A DNA stretch of 24,083 nt from NCBI GenBank assembly GCA_031362725.1, contig JANLTC010000226.1, positions 1-24,083 on the forward strand, given 5' to 3'. Source of the stretch: PR03 sp031362725 (GTDB lineage Bacteria > Myxococcota_A > UBA9160 > PR03). How positions within the stretch are numbered: the first letter of the stretch is position 1; every line of letters starts with the position of its first letter. Below are positions 1 through 7,177 of the stretch, one piece after another. Made by a program: the position numbers and the translations under genes. The notes beneath the pieces are model-generated. The model saw nothing but the letters and a program-made list of their open reading frames with translations. It did no database searches and was not told the DNA's origin.

Positions 1-253
1 GGATCACGTGTTCGGGGATCTGGTCGTGGCGCACCAGCCGGCGGCGCTCGTCGAAGAACTCGCCGATCGGCTTGCCGTCGCGGTCGTAGACGATGCTGAC
101 GAGCGGCGGGTGGTAGTCGTCGATGCCGCGCATGTCGGGCAGATCGCTGACGATCGCGAGATAGAGCGCGATCGCGGTGCCCACGGCCCCAGCGACCGCG
201 AGGACCCCGAGGCCCACGAGCGCCAGCGCGATCCGCCTGATGAAGGACCTCAT
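1..253 (-). CDS. mrcA: Penicillin-binding protein 1A, N-terminal fragment (runs off the window)
   Basis: This is the first 84 codons of a class A penicillin-binding protein, a bifunctional peptidoglycan glycosyltransferase/transpeptidase anchored in the inner membrane. Reading the minus strand from the ATG at 253, a short basic N-terminus (MRSFIRRIA) is followed by one hydrophobic segment (about residues 7-33). Then comes the typical juxtamembrane stretch LPDMRGIDDYHPPLVSIVYD, followed by a sequence leading into the GT51 domain (RDGKPIGEFFDERR, then QIPEHVI). That order is characteristic of PBP1A N-termini. The catalytic domains lie outside the window, so both activities are inferred from the family. 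The gene is divergent from gshB, and the space between the two starts must hold both promoters. Confidence in the family is high; the symbol rests only on the N-terminus. Confidence 0.85.
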   Translation of the reverse strand, partial: MRSFIRRIALALVGLGVLAVAGAVGTAIALYLAIVSDLPDMRGIDDYHPPLVSIVYDRDGKPIGEFFDERRRLVRHDQIPEHVI

Positions 254-345
254 CGATGACTCCGGAGGAGGGCCGGCAGGCTAGCCGACGGCTCCGAGAC
301 TGCGCTACCGAAAGGCGTCTGCTGCGCGTCGCCCGGAGCCCCGCT

Positions 346-1323
346 TTGTCGAACGTCGTGTTCTCGATGCTGTTCGTGATGGACCCGATCGGGCCGATCG
401 CGATCGACAAGGACACGACCTTCGTCCTGATGCTCGCGGCCCAGGAGCGCGGGCACCGCGTCTTCTATTGCGAGCCGACGGAGCTCTCGGTCGAGGAGGG
501 CAAGCCCGTCGCACGCGCGCAAGCCGTCACGCTGCGTCGCGAAGTGGGCCGCCACGCGGATCTCGGCGCGCCGCGCACGCTCTTGCTCGACGACGACATC
601 GACGTCGTCTTCCAGCGCAAGGACCCCCCGGTCGACGTCGACTATGTCACGGCGACACAGATCCTCGCGCTGTGCCGGCGCGCGCTGGTGCTGAATCGAC
701 CAGATACCGTGATCTGGGCCAACGAAAAGCTCTACGCCGTGCAGTTCCCCGACCTGATGCCCGAGACGCGCGTCTCGCGTCGCATTCCCGAGTTCGTCGA
801 TTTCCTTGCCAAGCTCGGCGGTGAGATGATCGTGAAGCCGCTCGGTGGCAAGGGTGGCGAAGGCGTCTTCCATCTGCGTCACGACGACCGCAACCTCTTC
901 TCGATCCTCGAACAGGTGACCGGCCTCGGCACGCGCTGGGCGATGGCGCAGCGCTATGTCCCCGCCGTGCGACAGGGCGACAAACGCATCCTGCTCCTCG
1001 ATGGCGAACCGATCGGCGCCGTGCTGCGCGTCCCCGCGAAAGGAGAGACGCGCGCGAATCTCCACGTCGGAGGCACGGCTGCCCGCACATCGCTCGACGC
1101 GCCCGACCGCCGCATCGTCGAGCGCCTGCGTCCCCATCTGCTTCGTGACGGTCTCTTCTTCGTCGGCATCGACGTCATCGGCGGCTACCTCACCGAAGTG
1201 AACGTCACGAGCCCCACCGGTATCCAGGAAATCAACGCGCTCGAAGGCGTCCGCCTCGAGATCGAGGTGATCGCGGCCGTTGAACGCCGCGCAATCCAGC
1301 ACAAGGCCGTATCCAGCACGTAG
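346..1323 (+). CDS. gshB: Glutathione synthetase (ATP-grasp)
   Basis: Catalyses ATP-dependent joining of glycine to gamma-glutamylcysteine, the last step of glutathione synthesis, in the cytoplasm. The N-terminal strand ending in VMDPIGPIAIDKDTT is the GshB signature. The ATP-grasp domain has the lysine and glycine-rich loop VKPLGGKGGEGV (about 163-173) and the metal-binding end TEVNVTSPTGIQEIN (E284, N286). The TTG at 346 is chosen because GGAG lies 7 nt upstream and it gives 325 aa, close to the roughly 316 aa of the E. coli enzyme. The frame is open further upstream to an ATG at 256, but that would add 30 residues unlike the family and would nearly abut the divergent mrcA start. GTG 358 is another possible start. 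The gene appears to stand alone; no gshA is visible here. Confidence 0.93.
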   Translation: MSNVVFSMLFVMDPIGPIAIDKDTTFVLMLAAQERGHRVFYCEPTELSVEEGKPVARAQAVTLRREVGRHADLGAPRTLLLDDDIDVVFQRKDPPVDVDYVTATQILALCRRALVLNRPDTVIWANEKLYAVQFPDLMPETRVSRRIPEFVDFLAKLGGEMIVKPLGGKGGEGVFHLRHDDRNLFSILEQVTGLGTRWAMAQRYVPAVRQGDKRILLLDGEPIGAVLRVPAKGETRANLHVGGTAARTSLDAPDRRIVERLRPHLLRDGLFFVGIDVIGGYLTEVNVTSPTGIQEINALEGVRLEIEVIAAVERRAIQHKAVSST

Positions 1324-1416
1324 CCAATCCAGCAAGTAGCACGGACCCCTCTCCCCGGAGGCCCCGCGCCCCCAGTGATTCCTCGCAGTTCCGACCCCTA
1401 AACCCCTGAAAAAGCA

Positions 1417-1445
1417 TTGACACCCAATGGGTGCAGGGTCATCTT
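1417..1445 (+). promoter_or_regulatory. Candidate promoter with embedded inverted repeat, upstream of the small repeat protein
   Basis: A perfect -35 hexamer TTGACA (1417-1422) is followed after 17 bp by CATCTT (1440-1445), a weak -10 with 3 of 6 consensus bases. The spacer contains the inverted repeat CACCC-AAT-GGGTG (1421-1433), which could be an operator. The next gene starts at 1545, so the leader would be roughly 90 nt. The -35 and the repeat are seen directly; promoter activity is inferred. Confidence 0.4.
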
Positions 1446-1544
1446 GCCCTCGACACTGCGTCCCTAGACCCCGACGCGGCGTCGTCTCCTCCACGTTCCC
1501 GCAAGCCGCATCCCCGGCACTGCCACAACGAAGGAGGCGGCCCC

Positions 1545-1868
1545 ATGGCCACGAAGATTGCCAAGACCGGCATCACCCGCGAACGCGGGTGGCTCTATTA
1601 CCTGGACAAGAACGGCGACGTCAGTCGCACGAAGATGGCGCGCGGGAGTGCGCGCACGCAGAAGAGCAAGCCGCAGCGGATCGCCAAGGTCGGCGTGAAG
1701 CGCGAGACCGGCTTCCTCTACTTCGTCGACAAGGATGGCGATGTCGCGAAGGCGAAAATGGCGAAGCCCGGTTCTCGCCGGAAGAGCGTGCGGCGCGCAA
1801 CACCGCGCACGCCGCGTCGCAAGGTGGCGGCGACTCGCGCCAAGCCCAAGCGCAGCGCGCGCCGCTAA
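1545..1868 (+). CDS. Small basic protein with two DK(N/D)GDV repeats and an Arg/Lys-rich tail
   Basis: A 107-aa protein of unknown function. The ATG at 1545 is preceded by AAGGAGG at 1531-1537 with a 7-nt spacer, one of the best ribosome binding sites in the window. Residues 5-32 and 46-73 are an internal duplication at an offset of 41 with 17 of 28 positions identical. Each unit has the pattern I-A-K-x-G-(I/V)-x-R-E-x-G-(W/F)-L-Y-(Y/F)-(L/V)-D-K-(N/D)-G-D-V and ends in K-M-A. From about residue 74 the chain is almost only K, R, A, T, P and S, like histone H1-type tails, which suggests nucleic-acid binding. There is no signal peptide or membrane segment. It has its own promoter-like sequence and terminator, so it is probably a separate, well-expressed transcript. 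I cannot assign a named family, and the function is unknown. Confidence 0.85.
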   Translation: MATKIAKTGITRERGWLYYLDKNGDVSRTKMARGSARTQKSKPQRIAKVGVKRETGFLYFVDKDGDVAKAKMAKPGSRRKSVRRATPRTPRRKVAATRAKPKRSARR

Positions 1869-1886
1869 GAGGTCGCAAGGTCGAAG

Positions 1887-1916
1887 CGGCAGGCCGGACG
1901 CATGTCCGGCCTGCCG
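1887..1916 (+). terminator. Hairpin terminator after the small repeat protein
   Basis: A perfect 12-bp inverted repeat (1888-1899 with 1904-1915) closes on a GCAT loop and extends to 13 bp with the pair 1887/1916. It begins 18 nt after the stop codon. The following bases are only mildly T-rich (GTCGTTCGTT), so release may be Rho-assisted. It separates this gene from the regulator at 1948. Confidence 0.7.
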
Positions 1917-1947
1917 TCGTTCGTTGCGATAGCGGTATGCTGGCCTC

Positions 1948-3417
1948 GTGACGTTTCCCGCCGATCCCAGCGGCACTCCGTACGCGATCCTCATCGTCGA
2001 TGACGAAGAAGGCATTCGCGAGAGCCTCGAGCTGACGCTTGCCGACGACTACCGCGTCTTTACCGCCAAGAACGCACAAGAGGGTCTCGCGATCGTCGAG
2101 CGCGAGAACATCGCGCTGGTGATCGCCGATCAGGTACTGCCCGGCATGACCGGGGTCGAGTTCCTCGAGAAGGTCATCGAGTACAACCCGAACGCGATCC
2201 GGATGATGCTGACGGGCTACGCGGATGTGGCATCGATCGTGCGCGCGGTCAACGAAGGCCGCATCTACCGCTACATCCCGAAGCCGTGGGAGCCCGAGGA
2301 ACTGCGCGTCAACGTGCGGCGTGCTCTCGAGTCGTACTCGCTGGCGACCGAGAACGCTTCCCTCGCCGCGGCGCTGCGCGATGCCAACGACCGGCTCCGC
2401 CAGGAGAATCTCTACCTACGCCGCGAAGTGCAGCGCCGCTACGCGTTCGAGAACCTGATCGGCTCGAGTCCCGCCATCCACCGCGTCTTCGAGGTGATGG
2501 AGAAGGTTGCGACCACCGATGCCACCGTGCTGCTCGCCGGCGAGACCGGCACCGGCAAGGATCTCGTCGCGCGTGCGATCCACTATGCCGGCGTGCGCAA
2601 GAGTGGTCGCTTCGTCGCACAGAACTGCGGCGCACTGCCCGACACGTTGCTCGAGAGCGAACTCTTTGGCCACAAACGCGGCGCCTTCACCGGTGCGCAC
2701 GAAGACAAGAAGGGCCTCTTCGAACTGGCCCACAACGGCACGATCTTCCTCGACGAGATCGGCGAGACGAACCTCAGCATGCAGGTGCGTCTGTTGCGCG
2801 TGCTGCAAGACGGCGAAGTGCGCCCGCTCGGCGCCTCCGACGTGCGCAAGGTCAACGTGCGCGTGATCGCCGCGACCAATCGCGACCTGCGCAAGATGGT
2901 GCAAGAGGGCGCGTTCCGGGAAGACCTCTACTATCGGCTGCGCGTCGTCGAGATCACGATCCCGCCGCTGCGCGAGCGCCGCGAAGACATCCCCGTCCTC
3001 GCCCATCACTTCCTCGAGGACGCCAACAAGCGCATGAATCGCGGCATCAAGGGCTTCACCAACGCGGTGATGGACCGCCTCGTCGCCCAGCACTGGAGCG
3101 GCAACGTCCGCGAACTCCAGAACGAAATCGAACGCATCGTCGCGCTCGCGGGCGACGCCGACACGATCAATGTCGACATGCTCTCGGAGCATGTGCGCGG
3201 TCGCCCTGCAAAGGACGACGCCAGCGCCGGCGGTGAAGAACTCCTCGATCTCTCCGACATGAATCTCGCCGTCGACGACCTCAAGCGAAAGCTGATCCGC
3301 CAGGCGCTCGAAGAGACCGGCTCGAAGAGCAAGGCCTCCGAGAAACTCGGCATTCCGCGGCAGTCGTTGCAGAAGATGATGAAGCGGCTCGGCATGAAGG
3401 ACGCCGGCGCGGAGTAG
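1948..3417 (+). CDS. NtrC-family sigma-54 response regulator (REC-AAA-HTH)
   Basis: A 489-aa cytoplasmic transcription activator for sigma-54 promoters. The receiver domain (about 12-125) has the acidic pair D18/D19, phosphoacceptor D61 (IADQVLPG), T89 and K112 (YIPKPWE). A helical linker (about 130-165) leads to the AAA+ domain, with Walker A GETGTGKD (198-205), the sigma-54 contact loop GAFTGA (245-250) and Walker B IFLDEIGE (D269/E270). The Fis-type helix-turn-helix is at about 445-485 (SKSKASEKLGIPRQSLQKMM). All functional residues are present. The start is the GTG at 1948; no strong Shine-Dalgarno is visible. No histidine kinase lies beside it, so its partner is unknown. The next gene begins 18 bp downstream and is probably cotranscribed. 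I saw no -24/-12 promoter in the neighbouring gaps. Confidence 0.95.
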   Translation: MTFPADPSGTPYAILIVDDEEGIRESLELTLADDYRVFTAKNAQEGLAIVERENIALVIADQVLPGMTGVEFLEKVIEYNPNAIRMMLTGYADVASIVRAVNEGRIYRYIPKPWEPEELRVNVRRALESYSLATENASLAAALRDANDRLRQENLYLRREVQRRYAFENLIGSSPAIHRVFEVMEKVATTDATVLLAGETGTGKDLVARAIHYAGVRKSGRFVAQNCGALPDTLLESELFGHKRGAFTGAHEDKKGLFELAHNGTIFLDEIGETNLSMQVRLLRVLQDGEVRPLGASDVRKVNVRVIAATNRDLRKMVQEGAFREDLYYRLRVVEITIPPLRERREDIPVLAHHFLEDANKRMNRGIKGFTNAVMDRLVAQHWSGNVRELQNEIERIVALAGDADTINVDMLSEHVRGRPAKDDASAGGEELLDLSDMNLAVDDLKRKLIRQALEETGSKSKASEKLGIPRQSLQKMMKRLGMKDAGAE

Positions 3418-3435
3418 CGGCGCCCGAGGAAGCGC

Positions 3436-5064
3436 ATGGACTGCAAACTGAAGCTTTCGGGCGGCACGGTGATCGACGGGACGGGAGTGCCGGGCGTTCG
3501 CGCCGACGTCGCAATCGCGGGCGGGCGCGTCGTGGCGCTGGGAGATCTCGCCGGACTCGAGTCCGCGCGCACGATCGACTGCGGCGGCCGCGTCGTCGCG
3601 CCCGGCTTCATCGACATCCACTCGCATGCAGACTGGCTGCTGCCCGATGCGGACCACGGACGCCTCGTCGAACCCTTCGTGCGCCAGGGCATGACGACAC
3701 TCGTTGCGGGCAACTGCGGCTTCAGCCCAGCGCCGATCTCCGCACGCAGTCGCGACGCCGCGCGTGGCGCGAGTCGGCTGCTCCACGACGGCTCGCTCGA
3801 TCCCGACTTCGAGACGATGGGGAGCTTTCTCGATGCGCTCGAGCGCGGCGGCGTGGCGCTGAACGTTGCGCAACTGGTCGGGCACGGCACCATACGCGCT
3901 GCAGTGACGGGCGCGCTCGAGCCGGCCGCGCCAACGCCCGACGAACTCGCCGCGATGGAGCATCTCGCCGACGAGGCACTCGAGGCGGGCTGCGCGGGCA
4001 TCTCCACCGGACTCGGCTATGCGCCGGGGATCTTCGCTGGCGAGGAAGAGCTCACGGCGTTTGCGGTGATGGCGGCGCGTCGCGGGCGCCTCTTCACGTC
4101 ACACTTGAAGGCCTACTCGTGGGCCAGCGGCGTCTACGCACACGATCCCAAACAGGATCCGCACAATCTGGCCGCGATCCGCGAGATCCTGCGCGTGGCG
4201 CGCGCCGCGCGCGCACGGCTGCAGATCAGCCACTTGATCTTCGTCGGCCGCAACACCTGGCCGAATCACGGCGAAGCATTGCGACTCATCGAGGACGCGC
4301 GCCGCGACGGACTCGACGTCGCCTTCGACGCATTCCCGTACACGGCCGGCAATACGACCTGCGCCGTGATCTTCCCGGCCGCGCTGCTCCCGCGACTCGA
4401 AGACGTGTTGCGCGATCCCGAGCAGCTCGCGGGTCTCGCGCGCTTTGCCGAGATGGCGTTCGAGGCGGTCGGCTTCGGCCTTCCCGACATCCAGCTGATG
4501 CATTGCGACGTGCCCGCTTGGAACCACCTCGATGGTCTGCGCATTCCCGAGGCGGCTGCAAAGGTCGGCATGGAACCCTTCGAATTCTACGCGCGCCTCA
4601 CGGTCGCGAGCCATCGCAACGCGCGCGTGCTGAATCACACCTACAGCGGCGACGCGGGCGACGAGGACGCGCTGCGCGCGGTACTCGCACATCCTCTTTG
4701 CACGATCGAGACCGACACGATCCTGACGTCGCAAGGGCATCAGAATCCGGCCAGCTTCGGGACCTTCCCGCGCGTGCTCTCGACCTACGTGCAAGCGGGT
4801 CTCTTCTCGCTCGAAGAGGCGGTGCACAAGATGACGGGCGCAGCCGCCGAGCGGCTCGGCTGGAGCGATCGCGGCGTCATACGGCGCGGTGCGGCGGCCG
4901 ACCTCGTGGTCTTCGATCCCGCCCGGCTGCGCGATACGGCGAGCTTCGAAGCGCCGTCACGCGCGCCCGAGGGCATCGAGCACGTGCTCATCAACGGGGA
5001 ACTCGTGCTCGACGCGGGCTGCTACGACGCGAGCTCGAGAGCGGGAACGGTGCTGCGCTCGTAG
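3436..5064 (+). CDS. N-acyl-D-amino-acid deacylase-like amidohydrolase
   Basis: A 542-aa member of the D-aminoacylase branch of the amidohydrolase superfamily, zinc enzymes that remove acyl groups from N-acyl-D-amino acids. The start of the metal site is GFIDIHSHAD (H62, H64). NCGFSP carries C94, at the position of the zinc-bridging cysteine of this family. TSHLKAYS and the His-containing KVHH-free middle follow, then the late active-site strand IETDTILTS with the catalytic-type Asp. The C-terminal GVIRRGAAADLVVFDP belongs to the beta-sandwich that frames these enzymes. No signal peptide is present, so it is probably cytoplasmic. The ATG at 3436 has GAGGA about 5 nt upstream and follows the sigma-54 regulator by 18 bp. 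The exact substrate (D-amino acid, dipeptide or another N-acyl compound) cannot be told from sequence; the family itself is clear. Confidence 0.88.
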   Translation: MDCKLKLSGGTVIDGTGVPGVRADVAIAGGRVVALGDLAGLESARTIDCGGRVVAPGFIDIHSHADWLLPDADHGRLVEPFVRQGMTTLVAGNCGFSPAPISARSRDAARGASRLLHDGSLDPDFETMGSFLDALERGGVALNVAQLVGHGTIRAAVTGALEPAAPTPDELAAMEHLADEALEAGCAGISTGLGYAPGIFAGEEELTAFAVMAARRGRLFTSHLKAYSWASGVYAHDPKQDPHNLAAIREILRVARAARARLQISHLIFVGRNTWPNHGEALRLIEDARRDGLDVAFDAFPYTAGNTTCAVIFPAALLPRLEDVLRDPEQLAGLARFAEMAFEAVGFGLPDIQLMHCDVPAWNHLDGLRIPEAAAKVGMEPFEFYARLTVASHRNARVLNHTYSGDAGDEDALRAVLAHPLCTIETDTILTSQGHQNPASFGTFPRVLSTYVQAGLFSLEEAVHKMTGAAAERLGWSDRGVIRRGAAADLVVFDPARLRDTASFEAPSRAPEGIEHVLINGELVLDAGCYDASSRAGTVLRS

Positions 5065-5082
5065 CGGCCGCCCTCGCAGCGG

Positions 5083-5706
5083 TCACGAGGTTCTGCGCCA
5101 CACGCTCGCGAGCCACGGCTGTCGTTCGCGTGGCAGTCCGGCTGGACGGTAGTAGTGCTCGAGTTCTGCGAAACCGGCGGCTGACAGGTAGCCGCGCCAA
5201 GCCTCGAGATCGTGAAACGCGCCATAGCGACCGCCGTTCCAGCCCTCCTCGTTCGCGCCGCGCGGGATGGAACTGAAGAGCACGCCGCGGGGTGCCAGCG
5301 TCGCACGCAGCTGGCGAAGCACGTGCGGAAGCTCACGCGTAGGGACGTGGAACAGCGACGCGTTGGCGAAGACGCCATCGAAGCGGCCGTCGGGAAGATC
5401 GAGCGCGAGGAAATCCTGCTGCCACACCTCGCACCCCGATTCGGCGCGCGCCATCTCGACGAAGCGAACGGAACCGTCGAGCCCGATCCCCGTGTGACCG
5501 AGACTCGCGAACGTCGTGAGGTCGCGTCCCGGTCCGCAGCCGAGGTCGAGGATCGTGAACGGCGGCGTCGCTTCGATGTGACGCAACAGCGCTGCGATGT
5601 TCTGGCTGACGTCGTGATCGCGCGTGCCAGCGCGAAAGTCCTCAGCGCGCTGGTCGTAGTACGCGAGCGTCCGGGCCGATACATCGCTGATCGTTGCACG
5701 GGTCAT
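5083..5706 (-). CDS. Class I SAM-dependent methyltransferase
   Basis: A 207-aa soluble methyltransferase of the Rossmann-like class I fold. Motif I is ILDLGCGPGRD (about 52-62), with the acidic residue at the end of strand 2 in GIGLDGS (D77) for the SAM ribose. Later motifs are LPDGRFDGVFANASLFHV (motif IV region) and a post-core PRGVLFSSIPRG. The substrate is not predictable. It is the last gene of the leftward group, starting 12 bp after the stop of the glycoside hydrolase. It converges on the amidohydrolase with only 18 bp between stops; that gap contains GCGGCCGC but no convincing terminator. The start ATG at 5706 has no strong Shine-Dalgarno, consistent with coupling to the upstream gene. 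Confidence 0.88.
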   Translation of the reverse strand: MTRATISDVSARTLAYYDQRAEDFRAGTRDHDVSQNIAALLRHIEATPPFTILDLGCGPGRDLTTFASLGHTGIGLDGSVRFVEMARAESGCEVWQQDFLALDLPDGRFDGVFANASLFHVPTRELPHVLRQLRATLAPRGVLFSSIPRGANEEGWNGGRYGAFHDLEAWRGYLSAAGFAELEHYYRPAGLPRERQPWLASVWRRTS

Positions 5707-5718
5707 CGAGAAAGCGGC

Positions 5719-7152
5719 TCAGGGCGTCGCGAGCGACAACCGCTCCGTGTACATCCGTTGGTGGACGCTCGCCATGCGCAGGAAGAGCTCCGGGTACACC
5801 TCGTCACGAATGTTCACGAAGCCCCAGTTGTTGTCCTCGCCGTCGGTACGGCCCGTGGCGGGCTGGTCGGCGTGCTTGAACCAGTGCGCTCCGATGATGT
5901 GTGGCCGCGTGAGCACGCGGTCCATGTATTGCTCGTACGCATCGGCGCGCGCACTCTGATCCGGAAGCCTCGGGTAGGTGGGTGGCGCGCTATTCGGCAG
6001 GCCGACGTCATCGGCACGGTAGCCGAACTCGGAGATCAGGATCGGCTTGCCCGCACTCACATACATGCCGTCGACGTCGGCCAGGAGTTCGGGGACCGGG
6101 TACAGGCCATTCGCGGTCGCCGAGCCCTGTGCGGCCGCGAACCAGACGTCGTTCCATTCGTAAGGATTGACCGACACGACGTCGACCCAGGGCGCCGCGG
6201 CGGCGACGGTGTCGGGCGCCGTCGAATACGCGAGGAAGCGCGCGCCCAGGATCAGCATGGCGGGGTCGATCGCGCGCAGCGCATCGTGCACGACGTGGAA
6301 GTAGCGATCCGCGAGTCGTGCGCGAAAGGCGACGCGATCCGCCTGGGCCTGCGCCCCACCGCGCCGGAAGGCGGGAGACAGCGCGTCGAGATCCTGGATG
6401 GCGTCGAAGCTCGCGAGCGAGAGTCGCCACGCGGTGTTGAAAGCCGCAAGGTCGCCGCCGTAGCGGTCGGCGAGAAACGCCTGGAGCGCGAGTTTTCCGG
6501 GCGCTCCGGTCGGAAGCTTCATGAACGCGTCCACGAACGGAATCGATTGATTGAAGGCGGGTCCCCAGGGCAACTCGTTGTCGCTGAAGACACCGATGCA
6601 GTACGGATCGATCGCGCAGGGACGCGCCGCTTCGGCCGTCGTTGCGGCGCCCGACTCGAAGGAATCTGCGAAGAAGTCGTGCAGACTTCCAAATGCAGTC
6701 GTGGTGCCGGGGACGACAGGTGCAGCGGCGGAGAACTCGAGGAAGAGTGTGTAGGGGAAGCGTCCCTCGAAGTATTGGTTCTCGCTCCACGCGCCGATCG
6801 TGTTGAGACCGGCGCTCGAGATGCGGGCGAGCGCGACCTCCGCCCACGCCGCTGCGCTGCCATACTTCGCGATCACGTTGTCGAGATACGGATAGCTGCC
6901 AAGCGGCGGTGTGTAGTCTCCGAACGACCGCACGCTCGTCACGCCGGCCGAGAAGAACGGATGACCCGCAGGCGTGACGAACCACCAGACGCCGTCCACC
7001 TGCTCGACGCGAAAGCGTCCCGTGGCTGCGCGCTGCATGCCGGTCCAGCCGCGGTACGCGTCGAGCCCGGCGAACCAACACGACGTCGGGGCCGCGGCGA
7101 GCAGCCCGAGCGGGAGCAACAGCAGCGCGAGGAGGGGACGGCGGTTCGTCAT
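5719..7152 (-). CDS. Secreted clan GH-A glycoside hydrolase (agarase/GH42-like)
   Basis: A 477-aa exported enzyme. The N-terminus MTNRRPLLALLLLPLGLLAAAPTS is a signal peptide. WWFVTPAGHPFFSAGVTSV (about 56-74) and LNTIGAWSENQYFEG (about 116-130) resemble the start of the TIM barrel in agarase-type and GH42/GH50-like proteins. The two clan GH-A catalytic glutamates are visible: E193 in VFSDNELPW (acid/base) and E375 in ILISEFGYR (nucleophile). VVSVNPYEWND (about 325-335) and WFKHADQP (about 424-431) are further subsite strands. The substrate is not evident. It lies 25 bp downstream of a D-Ala-D-Ala carboxypeptidase in the same orientation, so a cell-wall or exopolysaccharide role is possible but is only inference. 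The cysteine after the signal is not in a canonical lipobox. Family assignment to a single GH number is uncertain. Confidence 0.75.
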   Translation of the reverse strand: MTNRRPLLALLLLPLGLLAAAPTSCWFAGLDAYRGWTGMQRAATGRFRVEQVDGVWWFVTPAGHPFFSAGVTSVRSFGDYTPPLGSYPYLDNVIAKYGSAAAWAEVALARISSAGLNTIGAWSENQYFEGRFPYTLFLEFSAAAPVVPGTTTAFGSLHDFFADSFESGAATTAEAARPCAIDPYCIGVFSDNELPWGPAFNQSIPFVDAFMKLPTGAPGKLALQAFLADRYGGDLAAFNTAWRLSLASFDAIQDLDALSPAFRRGGAQAQADRVAFRARLADRYFHVVHDALRAIDPAMLILGARFLAYSTAPDTVAAAAPWVDVVSVNPYEWNDVWFAAAQGSATANGLYPVPELLADVDGMYVSAGKPILISEFGYRADDVGLPNSAPPTYPRLPDQSARADAYEQYMDRVLTRPHIIGAHWFKHADQPATGRTDGEDNNWGFVNIRDEVYPELFLRMASVHQRMYTERLSLATP

Positions 7153-7177
7153 GGCGCCAGTCTACCAGCAGGGTCGG

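Noticed and set aside
250..1494. 414-codon minus-strand frame opposite gshB
   Set aside because: Antisense to a complete ATP-grasp gene, with no start signal or domain.
2416..3963. 515-codon minus-strand frame opposite the sigma-54 regulator
   Set aside because: It mirrors a conserved REC-AAA-HTH gene and continues over a second plus-strand gene; no recognisable domain.
5063..5070. GCGGCCGC palindrome between convergent genes as a terminator
   Set aside because: Too short, without loop or T-tract; expected by chance in GC-rich DNA.
7075..7085. Lipoprotein signal in the glycoside hydrolase
   Set aside because: The residues before the Cys are P-T-S, with Pro at -3, not a lipobox Leu; an ordinary signal peptide is more likely.
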